Source: CAZLXG01 sp964563585 (lineage in GTDB: Bacteria > Bacteroidota > Bacteroidia > Flavobacteriales > Flavobacteriaceae). Taken from it: a stretch of DNA of 11,402 bases. The position numbers were made by a program, and so were the translations under genes. A model generated the notes under the pieces. The model was not told where the DNA came from. It worked only from the letters and a program-made list of their open reading frames with translations, and did not search any database. The stretch is taken from positions 1 to 11,402 of the forward strand of contig CAZLXG010000066.1 of the NCBI GenBank assembly GCA_964563585.1, given 5' to 3'. Shown piece by piece: positions 1 through 5,606 of the stretch (position 1 is the stretch's first letter; each line of letters starts with the position of its first letter).

Positions 1-86
1 TTTCAAACAATATTTCAGAAACCTAAAACATCAAATATATATATAACTAAAAGTTTCTTTTGTATTTTTACAAAAAATTAGCTAAA

Positions 87-989
87 ATGAATACTTTTAA
101 GGTTTCCGTGCAAGAAACTTCAAATAATTTGATTCTTAAATTCGAATTAAACCAATTTATAACAAAGCATCAAAGCTTTGAATTTAATAATATAGACGAA
201 GCTAAACCATCGCCTTTAGCACAACAATTATTCTATTTACCATTTGTAAAGAAAATTTATATTTCAGGTAATTTTGTTGCTATTGAACGATATAACATTG
301 TTGAGTGGTCAGATGTACAAGATGAATTAGCAGAACAAATTGAAACCTATTTAAACGATGGTGGTATTGTTATTGAAGAAACTGCAACTGCAAAAAAAGT
401 AGCAGTTACTGTTTATGCAGAAAGCACTCCAAACCCATCTGTAATAAAATTTGTTTCAAATAAAAAAATAGTTACAACAGCATTTGAATTTACTTCTATA
501 GACGAAGCAAAATTATCGCCACTGGCAACTGAATTGTTTCACTTCCCATTTGTAAAAAGTATTTTTATTGACGAAAATTATGTGTCAATTACTAAATATG
601 ATATTGCAGAATGGCAAGAAATAACAATGGAACTTCGTGAGTTTATTAAAAATTATATTGAAAACGGAAAAGAAATAGTTTCAGTAAATGCTACTGAAAC
701 CTTACAAAAATCTACCACACAAATAGATTCTCATTTTGAATCACTTGATGATACTTCAAAAGAAATTATAAATATTCTTGAAAAATATATAAAACCTGCT
801 GTGGCAAGCGATGGTGGTAATATTCAATTTTTATCTTATGATGCTGAAAGCAAAAATGTAAGTGTAATGCTTCAAGGGGCTTGTAGTGGTTGCCCGTCTT
901 CAACATTTACTCTAAAAAATGGTATTGAAAATATGCTACGCGAAATGCTTCCTGGTAAAATAAATTTGGTTGAAGCTATAAATGGGTAA
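87..989 (+). CDS. NifU/Nfu-family Fe-S cluster carrier with two Nfu N-terminal domains
   Basis: Likely Fe-S cluster carrier that hands clusters to apoproteins in the cytoplasm. From the ATG at 87 it has 300 residues: an Nfu_N-type domain at about 4-92, a second copy at about 107-195, a linker, and a C-terminal NifU domain at about 222-290. The NifU domain carries the cluster-binding CSGC pair (C266, C269) in the context ACSGCPSS. The two N-terminal copies match visibly (FEFNNIDEAKPSPLA against FEFTSIDEAKLSPLA, then LPFVK against FPFVK). Only the second keeps the family's STPNP motif; the first has TSNN. An in-frame TTG at 60 would add nine residues, but homology begins at MNTFKV and that TTG lies in a weak -7-like sequence (55-62), so I prefer 87. 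No clear terminator follows, so transcription may run into the dodecin gene. The family call is secure; the client proteins are unknown. Confidence 0.93.
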   Translation: MNTFKVSVQETSNNLILKFELNQFITKHQSFEFNNIDEAKPSPLAQQLFYLPFVKKIYISGNFVAIERYNIVEWSDVQDELAEQIETYLNDGGIVIEETATAKKVAVTVYAESTPNPSVIKFVSNKKIVTTAFEFTSIDEAKLSPLATELFHFPFVKSIFIDENYVSITKYDIAEWQEITMELREFIKNYIENGKEIVSVNATETLQKSTTQIDSHFESLDDTSKEIINILEKYIKPAVASDGGNIQFLSYDAESKNVSVMLQGACSGCPSSTFTLKNGIENMLREMLPGKINLVEAING

Positions 990-1010
990 GGTTTAATGTA
1001 ACTTTTAGTT

Positions 1011-1041
1011 TTGCTTTGTGTAAAAAAAACAGTTATCTTTA
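1011..1041 (+). promoter_or_regulatory. Candidate Bacteroidota-type promoter of the dodecin gene
   Basis: TTG at 1011-1013 and TATCTTTA at 1034-1041 are separated by 20 bp. This fits the Bacteroidota sigma-ABfr pattern TTG-N19-21-TAnnTTTG, with one mismatch at the last -7 base. Transcription would start near 1046-1048, giving a leader of roughly 35 nt before the ATG at 1082. This is a pattern match only. Confidence 0.4.
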
Positions 1042-1081
1042 AAGAAGTTAACTATATTATAATAACCTATAAAAAAATACA

Positions 1082-1282
1082 ATGGCAGTATTAAAAGTAA
1101 TCGAAGTATTATCTAATTCAGATAAAAGTTGGGAAGATGCAACTAAAAAAGCAGTAAAACATGCAGCAAAAAGTGTAAAAAACATTCGTTCTGTTTATGT
1201 ACAAGATCAAAGTGCTAGTGTAAAAGATGGTGAAGTAACAGACTTTAGAGTTAATGTAAAAATTACTTTTGAAGTAAATTAA
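1082..1282 (+). CDS. Dodecin family protein, probably not a classical flavin binder
   Basis: A 66-residue protein matching the dodecin family along its full length: an N-terminal strand (MAVLKVIEVL), the SWEDATKKAV helix start, the helix to about residue 33, then the strands NIRSVYVQDQ and EVTDFRVNVKITFEV. Dodecins assemble into hollow dodecamers; the classical ones store flavins stacked on a tryptophan in the second strand. Here the only Trp is W17 at the helix start. A gap-free alignment by eye puts Ser37 at the flavin-stacking position. That resembles the subgroup containing the mycobacterial calcium dodecin (SecE2/Rv0379) rather than the flavin-storing type. The gene is monocistronic by appearance, with its own candidate promoter upstream and a strong terminator right behind it. 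The family call is firm; the ligand is inferred. Confidence 0.93.
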   Translation: MAVLKVIEVLSNSDKSWEDATKKAVKHAAKSVKNIRSVYVQDQSASVKDGEVTDFRVNVKITFEVN

Positions 1283-1305
1283 TTATTCAAACTTTTATAT
1301 AATAT

Positions 1306-1333
1306 AAGCGTTCAATAACTGAACGCTTTTTTT
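1306..1333 (+). terminator. Intrinsic terminator behind dodecin
   Basis: A perfect inverted repeat AGCGTTCA (1307-1314) / TGAACGCT (1320-1327) with a 5-nt loop runs directly into a seven-T tract (1327-1333). It lies 24 bp after the dodecin stop and points in the same direction. This is a textbook Rho-independent terminator. Confidence 0.9.
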
Positions 1334-1348
1334 GTGCCTAAATTTCGC

Positions 1349-1356
1349 TAACTTTG
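1349..1356 (+). promoter_or_regulatory. Consensus -7 element next to the start codon of the DUF255 lipoprotein gene
   Basis: TAACTTTG is an exact match to the Bacteroidota -7 consensus TAnnTTTG and ends only 4 bp before the ATG at 1361. Transcription from it would start at or within a few bases of the start codon, giving a leaderless or nearly leaderless mRNA. No TTG sits at the ideal 19-21 bp spacing, where the preceding terminator's T tract lies. The nearest TTTG (1331-1334) is only 14 bp upstream. Confidence 0.45.
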
Positions 1357-1360
1357 ACGT

Positions 1361-3463
1361 ATGAAGTACTTACCAATACTATTTATTGCTATATTAATAA
1401 GTTGCAAAGGACAGAACACAACATCTATGGATTATAAATATACAAACGATTTAATACACGAAACAAGTCCATATTTGTTGCAACATGCTCATAATCCAGT
1501 AAACTGGAATGCTTGGAATGAAAACACTTTAGCCAAAGCAAAAGCAGAGAACAAGCTCCTACTTATTAGTGTTGGTTATGCGGCCTGCCATTGGTGTCAT
1601 GTTATGGAACATGAAAGTTTTGAAGACAGTTTAGTGGCGCAAATAATGAATAAAAATTTTATTAATGTAAAAGTTGATAGAGAAGAACGACCAGATATAG
1701 ACCAAGTATATATGAACGCTGTACAGTTAATGACTGGTAGTGGCGGTTGGCCTTTAAACGTTATTGCTTTACCCGATGGTAGACCCGTTTTTGGTGGCAC
1801 GTATTTTAAGAAAGAACAATGGACGGATGCTTTAGAGCAAATCTCAAAGTTATATGAAGAAAAGCCAGAAAAACTACATGAATATGCTGATAAATTAGAA
1901 CAAGGCATCAAATCCTTAGATGTTGTTACTTTAAATACTGACGAACCTGTTTTTAAAAAACCTTTTATTGAAGATGCTATTCAAACTTGGTCGAAACAAT
2001 TTGATAATAACCGAGGTGGCATGAATAAATCTCCAAAATTCATGATGCCAAATAACTATCATTTTTTATTACGTTATGCTTATCAAAATAATGATAAAAA
2101 ACTTCAAGATTATGTCAATTTAACGCTTACAAAAATGACTTATGGTGGTGTTTTTGACCAAATTGGTGGTGGTTTTTCACGATATTCCGTTGATGCCAAA
2201 TGGCATGTCCCTCATTTTGAAAAAATGCTCTACGATAATGGTCAATTAGTAAGTTTATATACCGATGCTTACCTCATCACAAAAAATGAATTATATAAAA
2301 ATGTAGTTGAAGAAACTTTAGAGTTTGTAAAACAAGAACTTACAAATTCTGAAGGTGCATTTTATTCCTCATTAGATGCCGACAGCAATACACCTGAAGG
2401 CAAACTTGAAGAAGGTGCCTTTTATGTTTGGAAAAAAGACGAGCTTAAAACGCTTTTACAAAATGATTTTGATTTGTTTTCTGATTATTATAACATTAAT
2501 AATTACGGGTTTTGGGAACATGAAAATTATGTACTTATTAGAAAAGATGATGATGCATCAATTATTAAAAAACATAATATTTCAAATGATATTTTAAATA
2601 AAAAAATCAGTTCTTGGAAAACATTACTTTTAAAAGAACGTAACAAAAGAGAAAAACCAAGATTGGATGATAAAACATTAACCTCTTGGAACGCTATTAT
2701 GCTTAAAGGTTACGTTGATGCATATCGTGTTTTTGGAAATAATGATTATCTCGCTTCCGCGGAAAAAAATGCTAACTTTATTTTAGACAATCAATTACGA
2801 GAAGATGGTGGGTTAAATCATAATTACAAAAACAGAAAGAGTACCATTAATGGTTATTTAGAAGATTATGCTGCAACTATAGATGCATTTCTATCACTTT
2901 ATGAAAATACATTAAACGAAGCGTGGTTAACAACAGCTAGAGATTTAGCAAACTATACATTCGACCATTTTTATGATGATACTAACAAAATGTTTTATTT
3001 CACATCAGATGAAGACAAATCGTTAGTATCAAGAAGTATCGAGTATCGTGATAATGTAATTCCTGCCAGTAATTCAATGATGGCAAAAAATCTATTCAAG
3101 TTATCTCACTATTTTGATAACGACCATTATAGAAACACAGCAATAACTATGTTAAATAATGTAAAACCAGAAATGCAAGAATATGCTTCTGGCTATTCCA
3201 ATTGGTTAGATTTAATGATGAATTACACCAATCCGTTTTACGAAGTTGCTATTGTTGGTACAGATGTAAAACAAAAAATAACAGAATTAAACAAAACATA
3301 CATACCTAATAAACTTATTGCTGGTAGTACTTCCGAGAATAACTTGCCTTTATTAGAAAATCGCTACAACCCAGGTAACACACTTATTTATGTTTGCGTA
3401 AACAGAGCTTGTAAACTTCCAGTTTCTGAAGTTAGTCAAGCCATTAAATTTTTAAAAGAATGA
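1361..3463 (+). CDS. Thioredoxin-fold DUF255 (YyaL/SSP411-like) lipoprotein
   Basis: A 700-residue member of the DUF255 family (bacterial YyaL, mammalian SSP411/SPATA20). These proteins have an N-terminal thioredoxin-like domain followed by a six-hairpin (alpha/alpha toroid) domain like those of N-acylglucosamine 2-epimerases and glycosidases. The family core starts at about residue 29 (NDLIHETSPYLLQHAHNPVNW). The thioredoxin-like domain shows CHWC (C76, C79) in GYAACHWCHVMEHESFED and the GGWPLNV loop (128-134) where a cis-proline is expected. The toroid part includes KSPKFMMP and AKWHVPHFEKMLYDNGQL, and the C-terminal VCVNRACKLPV segment is also typical. Ahead of the core is a short signal peptide with the lipobox LISC (C15), so the protein is probably acylated and placed in the envelope. 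If translation began at Met23 (ATG at 1427) a cytosolic form would result. It overlaps the DUF1304 gene by 4 bp. The biochemical function of the family is not well defined. Confidence 0.92.
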   Translation: MKYLPILFIAILISCKGQNTTSMDYKYTNDLIHETSPYLLQHAHNPVNWNAWNENTLAKAKAENKLLLISVGYAACHWCHVMEHESFEDSLVAQIMNKNFINVKVDREERPDIDQVYMNAVQLMTGSGGWPLNVIALPDGRPVFGGTYFKKEQWTDALEQISKLYEEKPEKLHEYADKLEQGIKSLDVVTLNTDEPVFKKPFIEDAIQTWSKQFDNNRGGMNKSPKFMMPNNYHFLLRYAYQNNDKKLQDYVNLTLTKMTYGGVFDQIGGGFSRYSVDAKWHVPHFEKMLYDNGQLVSLYTDAYLITKNELYKNVVEETLEFVKQELTNSEGAFYSSLDADSNTPEGKLEEGAFYVWKKDELKTLLQNDFDLFSDYYNINNYGFWEHENYVLIRKDDDASIIKKHNISNDILNKKISSWKTLLLKERNKREKPRLDDKTLTSWNAIMLKGYVDAYRVFGNNDYLASAEKNANFILDNQLREDGGLNHNYKNRKSTINGYLEDYAATIDAFLSLYENTLNEAWLTTARDLANYTFDHFYDDTNKMFYFTSDEDKSLVSRSIEYRDNVIPASNSMMAKNLFKLSHYFDNDHYRNTAITMLNNVKPEMQEYASGYSNWLDLMMNYTNPFYEVAIVGTDVKQKITELNKTYIPNKLIAGSTSENNLPLLENRYNPGNTLIYVCVNRACKLPVSEVSQAIKFLKE

Positions 3464-3813
3464 CAACTTTAACAATATTTCTTATCGCCTTTGTTGCTTT
3501 TGAACATCTTTACTTTTTAGTATTAGAAATGTTTTTTTGGACTAAACCAAAAGGCATAAAAGCATTCGGATTAAAATCGAAAGAGTTTGCAGAAGACACC
3601 AAAGTTTTAGCAGCAAACCAAGGTTTATATAATGGATTTTTAGCAGCAGGATTACTGTTTTCAATTATTGAAAAAGATATAAAATTTGCTGTTTTCTTTC
3701 TTATTTGTGTGACTATTGCAGGTATTTATGGGGCTTATTCTACAAAGAAAATTAAGTTATTTTATTTGCAATCTATTCCCGCAATTGTTGCGTTGGTAAC
3801 TTGTTTTTTTTAG
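3460..3813 (+). CDS. DUF1304 family integral membrane protein
   Basis: A 117-residue protein with four hydrophobic segments (about 3-25, 52-70, 74-94 and 99-117), the normal size and layout of DUF1304. Recognisable family features are the polar or aromatic residues inside the first helix (FEHLYFLVLEMFFW), the FGL segment that follows, and the NQGLYNGFLAAGL start of the second helix. The function of this family is unknown. Its ATG overlaps the TGA of the upstream lipoprotein gene (ATGA at 3460-3463), a layout that suggests one mRNA and coupled translation. Shared biology in the inner membrane or periplasm is possible but unproven. The ORF ends 44 bp before the MscS gene with no hairpin between them, so some readthrough is likely. 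Confidence 0.87.
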   Translation: MTTLTIFLIAFVAFEHLYFLVLEMFFWTKPKGIKAFGLKSKEFAEDTKVLAANQGLYNGFLAAGLLFSIIEKDIKFAVFFLICVTIAGIYGAYSTKKIKLFYLQSIPAIVALVTCFF

Positions 3814-3832
3814 AAAAATAGCTTTAATTTCG
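3801..3832 (+). promoter_or_regulatory. Weak candidate promoter of the MscS gene
   Basis: TTG at 3801-3803 and TAATTTCG at 3825-3832 are 21 bp apart. The second element differs from TAnnTTTG at one base. The start point would be near 3837, about 20 nt before the ATG at 3858. The upstream half overlaps the 3' end of the DUF1304 gene. In such AT-rich DNA this could be chance. Confidence 0.25.
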
Positions 3833-3857
3833 CATACTAATTAATATTAAAAAAATT

Positions 3858-4670
3858 ATGGATTTAGAAAAGTGGATTGAAAAAGGTTATGATTTAATTA
3901 TAGATTTTGGACCAAAAATTTTAGGAGCCCTTGCTATTTGGATTATAGGTTTATGGACAATAAAAGCTATATCTAAAACGATTTCTAAAGTAATGGATAA
4001 AAAGGACTATGATGCTAGTTTAAAAAAGTTTTTACTAAACCTTCTAAATTGGATTTTTAAAATTGTATTAATTGTAGTAGTTCTTGGTACTGTTGGTGTT
4101 GAAACCACATCGTTTGCAGCCATTTTAGCTGCTGCTGGTTTAGCAATTGGCTTAGCTCTACAAGGTTCTTTAGCTAATTTTGCTGGTGGTGTTTTAATTA
4201 TGATTTTTAAACCCATTAAAATTGGCGATTTAATTGAAACACAAGGTGAACTTGGCGTGGTTAAAGAAATTGAAATTTTCACAACGAAATTAACTGGTTT
4301 ATCAAATAGAGAAATTATAATCCCAAATGGATCGTTATCTAATGGTAATATTATTAATTATACTACTGAAGGAACACGTCGTGTAGACTTAACTTTTGGA
4401 GTAAGTTATGATGCCGATATTAAACAAACTAAAGATGTTTTAATGAATGTTATAACATCACACCCTAAAGTTTTAAAAACACCTGTATCAACAGTAAACG
4501 TTTCTGAATTAGCTGATAGTTCTGTAAATTTTGCTGTAAGACCTTGGTGTAAAACTGAACATTATTGGGATGTATACTTTGACGTTACTGAAAATGTAAA
4601 AATAGCTCTTGATGCTGCTGGTATAGAAATTCCTTATCCACATGCGGTTGAGATTCAAAAGAAAGCTTAA
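3858..4670 (+). CDS. Small-conductance mechanosensitive channel, MscS family
   Basis: A 270-residue channel of the minimal MscS type (E. coli MscS has 286). It would sit in the inner membrane and open under membrane tension to release solutes during osmotic downshock. Three hydrophobic segments are visible (about 20-40, 60-80 and 87-118). The third is the pore helix, rich in Ala and Gly (FAAILAAAGLAIGLALQGSL, then NFAGGVLIMIFKPIKIGD), with the small-residue packing pattern of MscS TM3. The beta domain carries the conserved IPNGSLSNGNIINY segment (155-168), and the C-terminal alpha/beta vestibule ends in IPYPH (258-262), also conserved. No extra N-terminal domain or cyclic-nucleotide domain is present. 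A strong terminator follows 24 bp after the stop. Confidence 0.94.
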   Translation: MDLEKWIEKGYDLIIDFGPKILGALAIWIIGLWTIKAISKTISKVMDKKDYDASLKKFLLNLLNWIFKIVLIVVVLGTVGVETTSFAAILAAAGLAIGLALQGSLANFAGGVLIMIFKPIKIGDLIETQGELGVVKEIEIFTTKLTGLSNREIIIPNGSLSNGNIINYTTEGTRRVDLTFGVSYDADIKQTKDVLMNVITSHPKVLKTPVSTVNVSELADSSVNFAVRPWCKTEHYWDVYFDVTENVKIALDAAGIEIPYPHAVEIQKKA

Positions 4671-4693
4671 TTAGTTTTTACTAATAATATTTT

Positions 4694-4730
4694 AAACCTC
4701 ACATGTTTTTATAACCTGTGAGGTTTTTTT
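4694..4730 (+). terminator. Intrinsic terminator behind the MscS gene
   Basis: A perfect 10-bp inverted repeat AAACCTCACA (4694-4703) / TGTGAGGTTT (4717-4726) with a 13-nt loop continues into a T tract (4724-4730). It has the right polarity and distance to end the + strand genes. The opposite strand lacks a clean T run, so it acts mainly on the + strand. Confidence 0.88.
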
Positions 4731-4740
4731 AGTTTCTATA

Positions 4741-4866
4741 ACTGCGTTAAGGATTGAAACGGCATCCTTTTTATTGTGGAATTCCTGCCTACGCAGGAAT
4801 AACAGAATGAAAAGATATAGTGGAAAGCCTGACTTTTTGGATACAAAAAGAAACGTCCAAATAATT
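4741..4866. repeat. Composite non-coding element between convergent genes (candidate dispersed repeat)
   Basis: This stretch between the MscS terminator and the tsaB stop holds no gene but three compact hairpins. They are AAGGAT/ATCCTT with a 9-nt loop followed by T5 (4749-4772), the perfect palindrome ATTCCTGC-CTAC-GCAGGAAT (4781-4800), and CTTTTTG-GATA-CAAAAAG (4833-4850). The flanking pieces GGATTGAAACGGCATCC and GATATAGTGGAAAGCC resemble, from memory, sequence seen repeatedly between genes in Flavobacteriaceae. Only one copy of the whole is in this window, so its repeat nature is inferred. It might be a short structured RNA, a terminator-like element or a decayed repeat. Confidence 0.45.
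4781..4800. repeat. Perfect REP-like palindrome
   Basis: The 8-bp arms ATTCCTGC (4781-4788) and GCAGGAAT (4793-4800) flank a CTAC loop. It has neither strand polarity nor a T tract, so it is not a normal terminator. A palindrome with almost the same arms occurs at 5565-5585 on the other side of tsaB, which supports a repeat family. Confidence 0.6.
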
Positions 4867-5544
4867 TTAAAACTTCTTTTTTGGTTTTAATGCTACGAAG
4901 TCTTTCAAATAATAGGGTTCAAAATAGGCAACATCTTCTGTGTCGCTTATTTTGTATTTGTTATACGATAACATTGCCATTTCGTTTGCCGATGGCAATT
5001 TATCATCAATAAAAATAGCATTGGAATGTTTTATTAGAGTTTTGGTTTTTTCGACACCATCGCCAATAAAATAGACTTTACCCTTATTTAAATATTCCGC
5101 GAAAGCGTTTTCATCTAAAATTTGTGCCTCAGTTTCTCTAATTTGATTATAATTGGAATCGAAAATAGTCGAATACACTTCCATTCTTCTCGCATCCAAC
5201 ATAGCAACAATAACACCTTCGTTACAAGCAACTTGATGTGTTAAAGCTTCTAAGGTTAAAATGGAAATTAATGGTTTATCTAAAGCAAAACTAAGTCCTT
5301 TTGCTGCCGAAACGCCAATACGCAAACCTGTGTAAGAACCTGGGCCTTTACTTATAGCTATTGCGCTAATTTCATTAACTGATTTATTTGATTCTTTTAA
5401 AATATCATCTATAAAAACATGAAGTTTTTCGGCATGTGAATAGTTGCCATCGTTAAGTTCTTTTAACGCAATAACATTTCCGTTTTCAGCAAGTGAAACA
5501 GAACAGTTTTTAGTAGCAGTTTCAATATTAAGTATTAATATCAA
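4867..5544 (-). CDS. tsaB: tRNA N6-threonylcarbamoyladenosine biosynthesis protein TsaB
   Basis: TsaB is the non-catalytic partner of TsaD in the complex that, with TsaE and the TsaC/Sua5 product threonylcarbamoyl-AMP, makes t6A37 in ANN-decoding tRNAs. The 225-residue length is close to E. coli TsaB (231). Diagnostic pieces are the N-terminal ASKHA-fold strand LILNIETATKNCSVSLA (3-19), KGPGSYTGLRIGVSAAKGL (66-84), TLEAL (97-101) and MLDARRMEVY (115-124). The start is the TTG at 5544-5542: the conserved N-terminus begins immediately after it, no in-frame ATG is found in the short gap upstream, and the first internal Met is residue 115, deep in the domain. It lies downstream of the exporter operon in the same direction but behind a terminator hairpin, so it probably has its own weak promoter or depends on readthrough. 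Confidence 0.94.
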   Translation of the reverse strand: MILILNIETATKNCSVSLAENGNVIALKELNDGNYSHAEKLHVFIDDILKESNKSVNEISAIAISKGPGSYTGLRIGVSAAKGLSFALDKPLISILTLEALTHQVACNEGVIVAMLDARRMEVYSTIFDSNYNQIRETEAQILDENAFAEYLNKGKVYFIGDGVEKTKTLIKHSNAIFIDDKLPSANEMAMLSYNKYKISDTEDVAYFEPYYLKDFVALKPKKKF

Positions 5545-5556
5545 GGTGTTTAGTTT

Positions 5557-5588
5557 AAAAAGTAATTCCCGCTATTGGCGGGAATTAC
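5557..5588 (-). terminator. Intrinsic terminator of the exporter operon
   Basis: A perfect 11-bp stem GTAATTCCCGC (5562-5572) / GCGGGAATTAC (5578-5588) has a 5-nt loop. On the - strand it is followed by five T (5561-5557), and it begins 18 bp after the stop of the tolC-type gene. The opposite strand has no T run. The stem core ATTCCCGC/GCGGGAAT is nearly the same as the palindrome at 4781-4800. Confidence 0.8.
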
Positions 5589-5606
5589 AAATTAAAGGAA
5601 TATTTT

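Noticed and set aside
60..86. TTG-initiated N-terminal extension of the NifU-family protein (nine extra residues)
   Set aside because: Homology starts at the ATG at 87, and the TTG overlaps a weak -7-like sequence, so the extension is unlikely to be translated.
1597..1911. Open frame of 104 codons on the - strand inside the DUF255 gene
   Set aside because: It lies antisense to a strongly conserved coding region and its translation has no recognisable domain; it is a shadow of the real gene.
4007..4282. Open frame of 91 codons on the - strand inside the MscS gene
   Set aside because: It is antisense to the conserved pore helix; its Ala- and Pro-rich translation is a by-product of that composition.
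4751..4763. GGATTGAAAC resembles the 3' end of some CRISPR direct repeats
   Set aside because: Only a single copy exists in the window; there is no spaced array and no cas gene.
4867..5588. tsaB with flanking palindromes as a transposed unit or cassette
   Set aside because: The palindromes are short, have no adjacent target duplications that I can see and no transposase; tsaB itself is a core housekeeping gene with the same base composition as its neighbours.
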